Source: a virus
Virus record (IMG/VR): IMGVR_UViG_3300042351_000104
Span: 1-31,736 of that record
Reading direction: 5' to 3' (one strand)
Length of the DNA stretch: 31,736 nt
Shown here: positions 14,388 to 21,778 of the stretch, one piece after another
How the letters are laid out: every line of letters begins with the position of its first letter
How positions within the stretch are numbered: position 1 is the first letter of the stretch
Position numbers and translations under genes: made by a program
Notes under the pieces: generated by a model
What the model saw: only the letters and a program-made list of their open reading frames with translations
Told to the model about the DNA's origin: nothing
Databases searched by the model: none

Positions 14388-14792
14388 ATGGTTGATTTAT
14401 CAAAGTTCGTTGAGGTTATTCTTAACGAACAGGATGATTTTTTAAAGGTTCGTGAAACCCTAACAAGAATTGGTGTATCCTCTCGCAAAGAGAAAGTGTT
14501 ATACCAATCTTGCCATATTCTGCATAAGCAGGGTAAGTATTATATTGTACACTTTAAAGAATTGTTTGCATTAGACGGAAAACCATCTAATATTTCTGAG
14601 AATGATATTCAAAGACGTAATGCTATTGCCAATTTATTAGAAGAATGGGGTCTGATTAAAATCTTGAATAAAGAAATTATGACTGACAACATTGCACCAT
14701 TACATCAAATTAAAATTATAGCTTTCAAAGAGAAAGACCAATGGGAACTTATTGCTAAGTATAACATTGGTAAGAAAACTCAGGATTATTGA
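14388..14792 (+). CDS. regA: RegA translational repressor
   Basis: This 134-residue protein matches T4 RegA (122 residues) along its length: DDFLKVRETLTRIGVSS, then KVLYQSCHILHKQGKYYIVHFKE, then RRNAIANLLEEWGLI, and a C-terminal KYNIGKK. RegA binds around start codons of early phage mRNAs, including clamp and loader messages in T4, and blocks ribosomes. It lies one base after gp62, in the T4 order 45-44-62-regA, but the polymerase gene is not next to it here; about 3.1 kb of accessory genes intervene. Confidence 0.95.
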   Translation: MVDLSKFVEVILNEQDDFLKVRETLTRIGVSSRKEKVLYQSCHILHKQGKYYIVHFKELFALDGKPSNISENDIQRRNAIANLLEEWGLIKILNKEIMTDNIAPLHQIKIIAFKEKDQWELIAKYNIGKKTQDY

Positions 14793-14806
14793 TATGGTGA
14801 TACATT

Positions 14807-14989
14807 ATGAAAACAGAACCAAAAAAAGTACAATTGAAAAACCTCTACACGGGTGATATTGTGTGGACGGATAATTATAATGATGTTAACAAAATAAATG
14901 AAGTTGAGTTTATACTTGTCTATAAAGAGAGTAACCCACAACGAAAGTATTTTGTTAACCGCTTGGCATTCGAAACGCTAACTAAATAA
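14807..14989 (+). CDS. Conserved 60-residue phage protein of unknown function
   Basis: The product has a compact beta-rich look: VQLKNLYTGDIVWTDNYNDV, then EFILVYKESNPQRKYFVNRLAF. I know similar small proteins from aquatic T4-like phages, without an assigned role. It starts 14 bases after RegA and precedes the structured leader of hsp20. Its ribosome-binding site is poor (GGTGATACATTATG). Confidence 0.7.
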   Translation: MKTEPKKVQLKNLYTGDIVWTDNYNDVNKINEVEFILVYKESNPQRKYFVNRLAFETLTK

Positions 14990-15011
14990 TTAAACCCACT
15001 CGGGATGGGAC

Positions 15012-15084
15012 AAGGTGGGAGGTAACCTTGTTAAACACCTTCAACGAACCCACCTTAGGGCCGTTTGATGCTACGGTAACAAGG
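15012..15084 (+). ncRNA. Predicted pseudoknot RNA in the hsp20 leader
   Basis: AAGGTGGG (15012-15019) pairs with CCCACCTT (15049-15056). CCTTGTTA (15026-15033), which lies inside that loop, pairs with TAACAAGG (15077-15084) outside it. Two perfect 8-bp helices in this order make an H-type pseudoknot. A small hairpin CCGT/ACGG (15061-15076) fits between, and a competing local hairpin CAAGGT/ACCTTG (15011-15030) would exclude both. No reading frame covers the region. The complexity and the position in a 5' leader suggest a riboswitch-like or other cis-acting RNA. Rfam motifs from aquatic phages such as manA and wcaG should be compared; I cannot claim identity. Confidence 0.6.
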
Positions 15085-15140
15085 CGTCCGTGCAATTGAA
15101 CTGCCACACGTTAGTTGGTCCAGTATAAAGTAAGCTGGAT

Positions 15141-15159
15141 GATATGCCTTCGGGGTATC
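15141..15159 (+). promoter_or_regulatory. UUCG-tetraloop hairpin in the hsp20 leader
   Basis: GATAT (15141-15145) pairs with GTATC (15155-15159), including one T-G pair, and CC (15147-15148) pairs with GG (15153-15154). A bulged G lies between them, capped by a C(TTCG)G tetraloop, one of the most stable RNA loops. It lies 32 nt before the hsp20 start codon, between the pseudoknot and the ribosome-binding-site hairpin. Confidence 0.6.
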
Positions 15160-15170
15160 AATTTTATCAA

Positions 15171-15185
15171 CTCGCTTAATAGGAG
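15171..15185 (+). promoter_or_regulatory. ROSE-like RNA thermometer hairpin over the hsp20 ribosome-binding site
   Basis: CTCGCT (15171-15176) folds back on AGGAG (15181-15185) across a TAAT loop: C-G, T-A, C-G, bulged G, C-G, T-A. This is the arrangement known from ROSE thermometers of small heat-shock genes, in which a U(U/C)GCU stretch with a bulged G masks the AGGA ribosome-binding site. The ATG at 15192 follows 6 bases later. The short, weak stem in front of an hsp20 gene makes temperature control plausible; it is a prediction. Confidence 0.55.
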
Positions 15186-15191
15186 AAAACT

Positions 15192-15662
15192 ATGACTCGC
15201 TTTACAACATTGTATCCTCAGTTTGTTGGATTTGACCAATTGTTTAATGAGCTCGAAAGACTCGTTGAAGGTCAAGCACCGACACGCAACACTTCTTTTC
15301 CACCACATAACGTAATCAAAGTAGATGACAGTCATTATGTCGTTGAACTGGCCGTTGCTGGTTTTGCCAAGGATGAAATCGACATTGAGTTGGACGATGG
15401 ACTTCTTGTTGTCAAAGGTGAAAAGAAAGATAAGGACACCGAAGTAACATATATCCATCGTGGTATTGGTACTCGTTCGTTCACAAAATCTTTAACAATT
15501 GCTGATACAGTTGAAGTCCGTGGTGCAGAATTCAAGGATGGAATTTTGCGAATTGGTTTGGAGAATGTAATTCCTGAACACAAGAAACCACGTAAAATTG
15601 AAATCGGTAATGGATTAAAGTTACCTAAACCACAACTGCTTCAAGAAAAAGAAACAGTTTAA
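15192..15662 (+). CDS. Small heat-shock protein Hsp20
   Basis: This 156-residue protein has an N-terminal arm with FVGFDQLFNELERL (compare IbpA: VGFDRLF). An alpha-crystallin domain from about 35 to 135 follows, with YVVELAVAGFAKDEIDIELDDGLLVVKGEK and an A-x-x-x-x-G-[IV]-L element (AEFKDGILRIGL). Small heat-shock proteins hold unfolding proteins and are frequent in aquatic T4-like phages, where they may aid virion assembly or protect replication proteins. The C-terminus lacks a clear I-x-I motif. The gene has AGGAG in a masking hairpin and a structured leader, and is followed by its own terminator. Confidence 0.93.
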   Translation: MTRFTTLYPQFVGFDQLFNELERLVEGQAPTRNTSFPPHNVIKVDDSHYVVELAVAGFAKDEIDIELDDGLLVVKGEKKDKDTEVTYIHRGIGTRSFTKSLTIADTVEVRGAEFKDGILRIGLENVIPEHKKPRKIEIGNGLKLPKPQLLQEKETV

Positions 15663-15665
15663 TTG

Positions 15666-15686
15666 ATGGAGCTTCGGCTCCATTTT
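15666..15686 (+). terminator. Rho-independent terminator with UUCG loop after hsp20
   Basis: ATGGAGC (15666-15672) pairs with GCTCCAT (15677-15683) around a TTCG tetraloop, then TTT. The stem is perfect and the T-run is short. It separates hsp20 from the DUF4422 gene, so hsp20 appears as its own unit. Confidence 0.85.
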
Positions 15687-15694
15687 AATATATT

Positions 15695-16483
15695 ATGTCA
15701 TTACTTGTTCTCAGTCATTTCCATAAAGATTTTCCAATTAACCTCAATTCGTCTTGGTTGATTCCATCCTTTGCGGGTGATAAACTATCAATTAAGGCAG
15801 TTGATGCTACAGAAGAAATCAAAGACTTCCGACACTACTATGTTGGTGTAAGTGACGAACAATTTTATCGTGCAATGGGTGCTCAAGCAACTGAGTATAT
15901 GATGTTAAAGTCTTCAACAAATCTTCCTGATTATGTTGGATGTTTAACCTATCGTAGATATCTTTTGCTGAACGACCAGATACCACAAGATAAAGTCAAT
16001 ATGCCTCCGACACAAGAGGTTGCTGACCAATTTGGTACAAAAGAAGAAAAAGATTTGATTGAAGAACTATTCAAGTCATATGATGTAATCACCAATAAGA
16101 ATGTTACCTTTAATTGTTCAATCGAGCAACAATACTTAATGTATGAACTGCCTGAACATTGGTTCCTATTCAAAGAGGCTATTACAAAATTATGTCCTGA
16201 ATATGTAAATGATATGTCGTGGTTTACAGAGAACAACTCAATGCACGCTGAAACATCCTATATTATGAAACGTGAATGCTTTGTTAAGTATGCTACTGAG
16301 TTGTTCCAAATATTAAAGTATGTTTTCGATAATTGTAGTGAAGTTTATCCAGTACAAGATGGAAGATGTAGTGAAATATATCCTTGGAGATATCCTGGTT
16401 ATTTGGGTGAAAGGTTTTTACCTTTCTTTGTTTATGCAAATAAATTGAAAGCGAAGCAATTTCCACTTGCTATTTTAATATGA
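15695..16483 (+). CDS. DUF4422 glycosyltransferase-like protein
   Basis: This 262-residue protein has the marks of DUF4422, found in capsule and lipopolysaccharide glycosyltransferases: an N-terminal strand VLSHFHKDFP, DYVGCLTYRRYLLL (the family has G-x-x-H-[YW]-R-R-Y), a stretch with a conserved EIYPWRYPGYLGERFLPFFVYAN ending, and aromatic-rich helices between. The usual His before YRRY is Thr here. Substrates are unknown. It overlaps the dCMP deaminase gene by 4 nt, although their functions seem unrelated. The start at 15695 has no clear Shine-Dalgarno sequence. Confidence 0.85.
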   Translation: MSLLVLSHFHKDFPINLNSSWLIPSFAGDKLSIKAVDATEEIKDFRHYYVGVSDEQFYRAMGAQATEYMMLKSSTNLPDYVGCLTYRRYLLLNDQIPQDKVNMPPTQEVADQFGTKEEKDLIEELFKSYDVITNKNVTFNCSIEQQYLMYELPEHWFLFKEAITKLCPEYVNDMSWFTENNSMHAETSYIMKRECFVKYATELFQILKYVFDNCSEVYPVQDGRCSEIYPWRYPGYLGERFLPFFVYANKLKAKQFPLAILI

Positions 16484-16938
16484 AACAGAAATTTATAGAT
16501 GCACACATGAAAGTGGCTGAAGTATATGCAGGATTATCTTCAGCAAAGAGACTTCAAGTTGGTGCAATTATTGTAAAAGATGACCGCATCATTTCTATTG
16601 GCTACAATGGTATGCCAAGTGGATGGGATAACAACTGTGAATATGTTGCTGATGTTCATCCTAGTGATCCTAGATATGATTACAATAATTTTAGCAAAGA
16701 ACTTAAAACCAAACCAGAGGTACTACATGCCGAAACCAATGCAATCGCTAAATTGGCTAGGACTACTGAGAGTGGTTTAGGTGCTACTATGTTTGTAACT
16801 CATGCGCCTTGTATTGATTGTGCCAAGTTGGTTTTCCAAAGTGGTATCAATAGTGTTTATTATCGGAATAGTTATCGTGATGATGACGGAATTGAATTTT
16901 TAAAGAAGTGTAACGTAGAGGTAATTAAATATGACTAG
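16480..16938 (+). CDS. cd: Deoxycytidylate deaminase
   Basis: This 152-residue protein has the zinc cytidine-deaminase motifs HAE (83-85) and PCIDC (110-114). His83, Cys111 and Cys114 bind zinc and Glu85 is the proton shuttle. The loop GYNGMPSGWDN binds substrate. dCMP deaminase makes dUMP for thymidylate synthesis; T4 has the equivalent gene cd. The insert after NNCEY is typical of the dCMP rather than the cytidine branch. It is coupled to DUF4422 upstream and overlaps the MazG-like gene by 8 nt. Confidence 0.94.
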   Translation: MKQKFIDAHMKVAEVYAGLSSAKRLQVGAIIVKDDRIISIGYNGMPSGWDNNCEYVADVHPSDPRYDYNNFSKELKTKPEVLHAETNAIAKLARTTESGLGATMFVTHAPCIDCAKLVFQSGINSVYYRNSYRDDDGIEFLKKCNVEVIKYD

Positions 16939-17296
16939 TGTTTTTAAAGATGTTGAAACGTTTATGACGGCTGCAGGCCAAACTACAGATACGGATAATG
17001 GTGAACAAGCATTGTTGTACCGAAGGCTAATCAATGAAGAATACCACGAATTCATTGATGCTGTTAGTAAGAATGATGATGTTGAAACCATCGATGCCTG
17101 TTTTGATACTATGTGGGTAATCATTGGGTATATGAAGTCTCGTGGTTGGGACACAAAGGGTGTTTGGGATGAAGGTTCCCTTAGTAACCTAAAGAAGATT
17201 GATAGCAAAACTAAAACGGTAATCAAACGTGAAGACGGCAAAGTTCTTAAACCTGAAGGTTGGAAGAAGCCAGATTTCACCAAGTTTGCCAAGTAA
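16931..17296 (+). CDS. MazG-like nucleotide pyrophosphohydrolase
   Basis: This 121-residue protein is an all-alpha NTP pyrophosphatase of the MazG/HisE type. RRLINEEYHEFIDAV (about 31-45) supplies EE-x-x-E, and IDACFDTMWVIIGY (54-67) supplies D-x-x-x-D; both sets of acids bind Mg. The C-terminal part is lysine-rich. Such enzymes turn (d)NTPs or related nucleotides into monophosphates and are widespread in aquatic phages. With the dCMP deaminase and the dATP/dGTP-hydrolase-like gene it makes a nucleotide-pool set. Confidence 0.85.
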   Translation: MTSVFKDVETFMTAAGQTTDTDNGEQALLYRRLINEEYHEFIDAVSKNDDVETIDACFDTMWVIIGYMKSRGWDTKGVWDEGSLSNLKKIDSKTKTVIKREDGKVLKPEGWKKPDFTKFAK

Positions 17297-17300
17297 AAGC

Positions 17301-17329
17301 TTGCAATTTATTAAGAAGTCTGTTATAAT
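17301..17329 (+). promoter_or_regulatory. Promoter for the small genes before DNA polymerase
   Basis: TTGCAA (17301-17306, 4 of 6 matches), 17-bp spacer, then TATAAT (17324-17329) preceded by TGT (extended -10). The leader contains AGAGG 6 bases before the ATG at 17360. It is weaker than the set at 6631-10453 but has the same TGTTATAAT core. Confidence 0.72.
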
Positions 17330-17359
17330 ACATTATCGTATATTTTTTAAGAGGTAAAT

Positions 17360-17578
17360 ATGAATTTACGTGAAGTGGCCAAAAGGTTGGTCAATGAGTA
17401 CAAAATGCCTCATGCGGACAGATATGAACTGTTCTTGCGTGAGTTTGATAACAAGGTCGAGGTTGTTGGTTGGATGCAAGACCCAACCATTGATGCTCAC
17501 AAGTTTAACGGCCGTGAGATGCTTATCCCAAAACGTTGGGTTACCATTGGTGTAGTTGATGCGGAGGTTCGTGTATGA
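17360..17578 (+). CDS. Conserved 72-residue protein of unknown function
   Basis: Product begins MNLREVAKRLVNEYKMP, followed by a beta-rich part with FDNKVEVVGWMQDP and a final RWVTIGVVDAEVRV. I do not recognise a family. It has a good ribosome-binding site (AGAGG) and its own promoter, and overlaps the next gene by 4 nt (ATGA), which supports it as real. A small helix followed by strands would fit a protein-binding or nucleic-acid-binding module; this is a guess. Confidence 0.7.
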   Translation: MNLREVAKRLVNEYKMPHADRYELFLREFDNKVEVVGWMQDPTIDAHKFNGREMLIPKRWVTIGVVDAEVRV

Positions 17579-17871
17579 ATCTCCAATTAATTACTTTCAA
17601 AACAAACCACACCCTTTTGGCTGAGGTTGTGGAAGAATCAGGTTATATTCTGGTAAAGAAACCTGTTCAATGCATCATGCAACCAACTAAAGATGGCCCT
17701 ATGATGGCATTCTCTCCTTTTATCCAATTCTGTGAAGAATTTGAAACTGGTATCAGAATCAATAATGAGGACATTCTTTGTACCACAACTCCTTTACGGG
17801 AATTGATGAATCAGTATAGTGAAATGTTTGGGTCTGGCATTCAAATTGCCACATCTATTCCAAAATTCTGA
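17575..17871 (+). CDS. Conserved phage protein, Sm-like strand pattern
   Basis: This 98-residue protein starts LQLITFKTNHTLLAEVVEESGYILVKKPVQCIM, a run of five likely beta strands as in LSm-type barrels. It continues FSPFIQFCEEFETGIRINNEDILCTTTPLRELMNQY. I know close relatives as conserved genes of unknown function in T4-like phages of aquatic bacteria. Its place directly before DNA polymerase, with a 12-nt gap, suggests a link to replication or RNA metabolism. The Sm-like reading is inference from the strand pattern. Confidence 0.75.
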   Translation: MNLQLITFKTNHTLLAEVVEESGYILVKKPVQCIMQPTKDGPMMAFSPFIQFCEEFETGIRINNEDILCTTTPLRELMNQYSEMFGSGIQIATSIPKF

Positions 17872-17883
17872 TATAATGTATGA

Positions 17884-20424
17884 ATGACTAATCAATATTA
17901 CACTAACGTTGTCGGTGTTGGCAACAATATTTTCTATCGTGGTGTAAAAGACGGCCGGCGTGTTAAGTATAAAATTGCTTACACGCCGACTTTGTTTTTA
18001 CGCTCTAATAAAACCACTAACTTCAAAACACTTGAAGGTGAATATCTTGAGCCTATGAAGTTCGAAGGTATGCGTGAGGCTCGTGATTTCGTTAAACGTT
18101 ATGATGGTGTTCAAGGCTTTGATGTATTTGGTAATGCCAACTTTCAATATGCTTTCATTGCTGACCAACACAAAGGTATGATTGATTGGGACATTAACCA
18201 TGTTTCAATTGCAGTTATCGATATTGAAGTTGGTTCTGAAAATGGTTTCCCTGACCCATATCAAGCAAATGAACCTATCACAGCTATTTGTGTCAAGTAT
18301 TTGAATGGTGTTGCAACTGTATTTGGTTGTGGTGAGTTTAGAAATGACCGTGAAGATGTTATCTACACCAAGTGTGATGATGAATATGACCTGTGTAAAA
18401 AGTTTTTGGCCTTTTGGTCAGAAAATTGTCCAGATGTAATTTCTGGTTGGAATGTTAAGTTCTTTGATATTCCATATCTTGTGAATCGTATCACTAAAAT
18501 TCTCGGTGATGACGATGTTAAGAAACTATCACCATGGAATTATATCAATAGTCGTAAGGCTGTTGTGAACAATCGTGAGCTAATTGCATATGAATTCACA
18601 GGTGTTTCCACATTAGATTATATTGAATTGTACAGATGGTATGCGCCAGGTGGTAAATCACAAGAGTCATATCGTTTGGATAATATTTCACAAGTTGAAT
18701 TGGGTGAAGGTAAGATTTCATATGATGAGTTCGATAACTTGCATCAGTTGTATCGTTTAGATTACCAAAAGTTTATTGAGTACAACATCAAAGACGTAGA
18801 GTTGATTTTCAAACTAGAGAACAAGTTGAAGTTGATTGAGTTGGGCTTGACTCTTGCTTATGATACCAAAACAAACTACGAAGATATCTTTGCACAAACT
18901 CGTATGTGGGATTCTTTGATTTACAATTACTTGTTGGACAAAAAGATTATTGTTCCTCCTAAAGTTGTAAAGAGTAAGACTGCGGCCTTTGAAGGTGCCT
19001 ATGTTAAAGACCCACAAGTCGGTATGCATAACTATGTGGCATCATTTGACTTGAACAGTTTGTATCCTCACCTGATGATGCAATATAACATTTCACCTGA
19101 AACATTGGTTGAGCCACATGATTATACTCCTGAGATGAGACAAATCATTTCTTCTGGTGTAAGCGTTGATAAATTGTTGCTTAAAGAAGTTAATCTATCA
19201 AATATGAGTGGTGTAACTATTACTCCAAATGGTCAATTCTTCTCAACAACTAAAAAAGGTTTCTTACCTCAGATGCTAGAAGAAATGTATGTGGATCGTT
19301 CAAAGTTTAAGAAAATGATGATTCAAGCTAAGAAAGATTATGAAGTTGAGACTGATCCTAATAAAAAGTATGAACTGAAAAACAAGATTGCTCGTTATGA
19401 TAACCTGCAATTGGCCAAGAAAGTCTCTCTCAATAGTGCTTACGGTGCTCTAGGTTCCCAGTATTTCAGATTCTATGACCTTAGAATGGCCTTGGGTGTT
19501 ACTACTGCTGGTCAATTTTCTATTCGTTGGATCGAAGCTAAAATTAACCAGTACATGAACAAGTTGCTAGATAGTGATAAAGACTATGTGATTGCTTCTG
19601 ATACTGATTCGATTTACCTCCGTCTTGGTGAATTGGTTGAAAAAGTTTATGGTAAGAAAAGTGGTGTGCCTGAACAAAAGATTATTGAATTCATGGACAA
19701 AGTTTGTGAAGAAAAACTTCAACCACACATAGATAAATCTTATACAGAGTTGGCTGATTATGTTCATGCCTATGCTCAGAAGATGCAGATGAAACGTGAA
19801 GGTTTGGCTAACAAAGGTATTTGGACTGCCAAGAAACGTTACATTCTAAATGTGTTTAATAATGAAGGTGTGCAGTACAAAGAACCTAAGATGAAAGTCA
19901 TGGGCCTTGAGATGATTAAGTCATCTACACCTGCTGCCATCCGTGAGAAGATGAGAAAATCAATTGACATTATGATTAACGGCACCGAATCCGATATTCA
20001 TAAATTCATTGAAGATTTCAGAAATGAATTTAAGCAGTTGCCGGCTGAAGATATTTCTTTCCCCCGTGGTCTGAATGGTCTGAAAGAATACTCTGACAAT
20101 GTGACTCTATATAAGAAGGGTACACCAATCCATGTGAAGGGTGCTATTCTTTATAACACCAAACTGAAAGCAATGAAACTTGATAAAAAGTATGCATTGA
20201 TTCAAGAAGGTGAGAAGATTAAATTCACATATTTGAAACAACCAAATCCCATGAAAGATACGGTTATTTCATACCCAAATAGATTGCCAGTGGAGTTTGG
20301 CTTGCAAGAGTTTATTGATTATGATATGCAATTCAATAAGGCATTCCTTGAACCAATTAAAGTAATTTTAGATTGCATGAATTGGACAACAGAACAACAG
20401 AATTCCTTAGAGAGTTTTTTTTAA
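17884..20424 (+). CDS. 43: Family B DNA polymerase (T4 gp43-like)
   Basis: This 846-residue protein (T4 gp43 is 898) has a 3'-5' exonuclease with DIE at 113-115 and later FDIPYLVNR and YNIKDVEL. The polymerase domain has motif A DLNSLYP (Asp389), motif B KKVSLNSAYGALGS near 513, and motif C SDTDS (Asp573 and Asp575). A C-terminal tail ends in SLESFF, a likely clamp-binding hydrophobic end as in T4. All catalytic acids are present. No Shine-Dalgarno sequence precedes the ATG, and TATAAT at 17872-17877 lies only 6 bases before it, so initiation may be leaderless or coupled to the gene upstream. Confidence 0.97.
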   Translation: MTNQYYTNVVGVGNNIFYRGVKDGRRVKYKIAYTPTLFLRSNKTTNFKTLEGEYLEPMKFEGMREARDFVKRYDGVQGFDVFGNANFQYAFIADQHKGMIDWDINHVSIAVIDIEVGSENGFPDPYQANEPITAICVKYLNGVATVFGCGEFRNDREDVIYTKCDDEYDLCKKFLAFWSENCPDVISGWNVKFFDIPYLVNRITKILGDDDVKKLSPWNYINSRKAVVNNRELIAYEFTGVSTLDYIELYRWYAPGGKSQESYRLDNISQVELGEGKISYDEFDNLHQLYRLDYQKFIEYNIKDVELIFKLENKLKLIELGLTLAYDTKTNYEDIFAQTRMWDSLIYNYLLDKKIIVPPKVVKSKTAAFEGAYVKDPQVGMHNYVASFDLNSLYPHLMMQYNISPETLVEPHDYTPEMRQIISSGVSVDKLLLKEVNLSNMSGVTITPNGQFFSTTKKGFLPQMLEEMYVDRSKFKKMMIQAKKDYEVETDPNKKYELKNKIARYDNLQLAKKVSLNSAYGALGSQYFRFYDLRMALGVTTAGQFSIRWIEAKINQYMNKLLDSDKDYVIASDTDSIYLRLGELVEKVYGKKSGVPEQKIIEFMDKVCEEKLQPHIDKSYTELADYVHAYAQKMQMKREGLANKGIWTAKKRYILNVFNNEGVQYKEPKMKVMGLEMIKSSTPAAIREKMRKSIDIMINGTESDIHKFIEDFRNEFKQLPAEDISFPRGLNGLKEYSDNVTLYKKGTPIHVKGAILYNTKLKAMKLDKKYALIQEGEKIKFTYLKQPNPMKDTVISYPNRLPVEFGLQEFIDYDMQFNKAFLEPIKVILDCMNWTTEQQNSLESFF

Positions 20425-20436
20425 AAAGAGGTTAAA

Positions 20437-21492
20437 ATGAGTTTACTTGAGAAATTGAAAAAGAATTCGACAATTAAAGATAGTGCAATTCTATCTAAGT
20501 CTAAATTCTTCACAGAAAAAGATATGATTCCGACTGCCGTGCCAATGATTAACGTTGCACTATCTGGTCGGTTAGATGGCGGCATTACACCAGGCCTTAC
20601 AATGTGGGCAGGTCCATCTAAACACTTCAAGACAGCGTTTAGTTTGTTGATGGCTAAATCTTACATGGACAAATATCCAGAAGCAATTCTATTGTTCTAT
20701 GATTCAGAGTTTGGTACACCAGTTAAATACTTTGAAACATTTGGTATTGATATGGATCGTGTGTTGCATACACCATTGACCAATATTGAACAGTTGAAGT
20801 TTGATATTATGCAACAGTTTGAAAACATTGAACGTGGTGATAAACTTATGGTTATCCTCGATTCAATTGGCAATTTGGCTTCGAAGAAAGAAGTTGAAGA
20901 TGCTCTTGAAGGCAAATCAGTTGCAGATATGTCTAGAGCAAAACAAGTTAAGAGTTTGTTCCGTATGGTAACACCACACTTAACCATTAAAGATATTCCT
21001 ATGGTTGTTGTGAATCACACATACAAAGAAATTGGAATGTTCCCTAAAGATATTGTTGGTGGTGGTACAGGTTCATATTACTCAGCTGACAACATTTATA
21101 TTCTCGGTCGTCAACAAGACAAAGAAGGTACTGAAATTGTTGGTTATCATTTTATTATCAATGTCGAAAAATCACGTTATGTTAAAGAAAAATCTAAAAT
21201 TCCTATCTCTGTATCTTTTGACGGTGGCATCAGCCGTTACTCTGGTCTGCTTGACCTTGCTATTGAATCCGGACATGTGGTTAAACCTGCCAATGGTTGG
21301 TATGCAAAAGTAGACCAAGCAACTGGTGAAGTTGGTGACAAGAAACGAATTGCTGACACAACGTCAGCTGAATTCATGGAACCAATTTTAAAAGATCCGA
21401 AATTTAAACAATTCATTAAACACAAATATGAAATCGCTTATGGCAGCATTATGGGAGAAACTCCCGTGGTCGAAGAAACCGAAGAAAGTTGA
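20437..21492 (+). CDS. uvsX: UvsX recombinase (RecA/Rad51 family)
   Basis: This 351-residue protein (T4 UvsX is 391) has Walker A GPSKHFKT (59-66), very close to the T4 form and unlike the usual RecA GPESSGKT. The conserved acid FYDSEFG follows, then Walker B LMVILDSIGNL and the L2-like region DIVGGGTGSYYSADNIYIL. It coats single-stranded DNA and drives strand exchange in recombination-dependent replication together with gp46/47. It has AGAGG upstream, follows gp43 by 12 nt, and its last 65 bases overlap the next gene in another frame. Confidence 0.96.
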   Translation: MSLLEKLKKNSTIKDSAILSKSKFFTEKDMIPTAVPMINVALSGRLDGGITPGLTMWAGPSKHFKTAFSLLMAKSYMDKYPEAILLFYDSEFGTPVKYFETFGIDMDRVLHTPLTNIEQLKFDIMQQFENIERGDKLMVILDSIGNLASKKEVEDALEGKSVADMSRAKQVKSLFRMVTPHLTIKDIPMVVVNHTYKEIGMFPKDIVGGGTGSYYSADNIYILGRQQDKEGTEIVGYHFIINVEKSRYVKEKSKIPISVSFDGGISRYSGLLDLAIESGHVVKPANGWYAKVDQATGEVGDKKRIADTTSAEFMEPILKDPKFKQFIKHKYEIAYGSIMGETPVVEETEES

Positions 21493-21778
21493 GTATCGGT
21501 TCCAACAAAGTGAGTCTGATGACTCAACTTTGGTAGAAATCACATCGGGTGAATACACCGGTGTGGTTTACTCTTATGGTATGGTTAAATTGAAGCCCGA
21601 ATCGGTGATACCGATACTTCAGTTTAACTATAACATTTATCATTCAGGTCAACATGACAAGCAGGCCTTGCAAAATAATGATAATTTTGTTACAATCATA
21701 GGTGACATACTTACAGAAATTATTATACAAAATGAATCGACTAGAACAAACGATACTGAAGAATCTGATATACAATGA
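21428..21778 (+). CDS. Conserved small protein overlapping uvsX and gene 41
   Basis: This 116-residue product has a basic N-terminus (LPWSKKPKKVEYRF). A conserved-looking core follows: LVEITSGEYTGVVYSYGMVKL, then LQFNYNIYHSGQHDKQAL and NFVTIIGDILTEII. I know this family as the gene after uvsX in aquatic T4-like phages; its function is unknown. The start could be the ATG at 21428 or 21440; neither has a Shine-Dalgarno sequence. It overlaps uvsX by 65 or 53 nt and gene 41 by 47 nt, so both of its ends are read in two frames. Confidence 0.8.
   Translation: MKSLMAALWEKLPWSKKPKKVEYRFQQSESDDSTLVEITSGEYTGVVYSYGMVKLKPESVIPILQFNYNIYHSGQHDKQALQNNDNFVTIIGDILTEIIIQNESTRTNDTEESDIQ

Noticed and set aside
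17846-17877. A full promoter with -35 TTGCCA for DNA polymerase
   Set aside because: The spacer to TATAAT would be 20 bp, too long for a normal sigma-70 site; only the extended -10 element remains.
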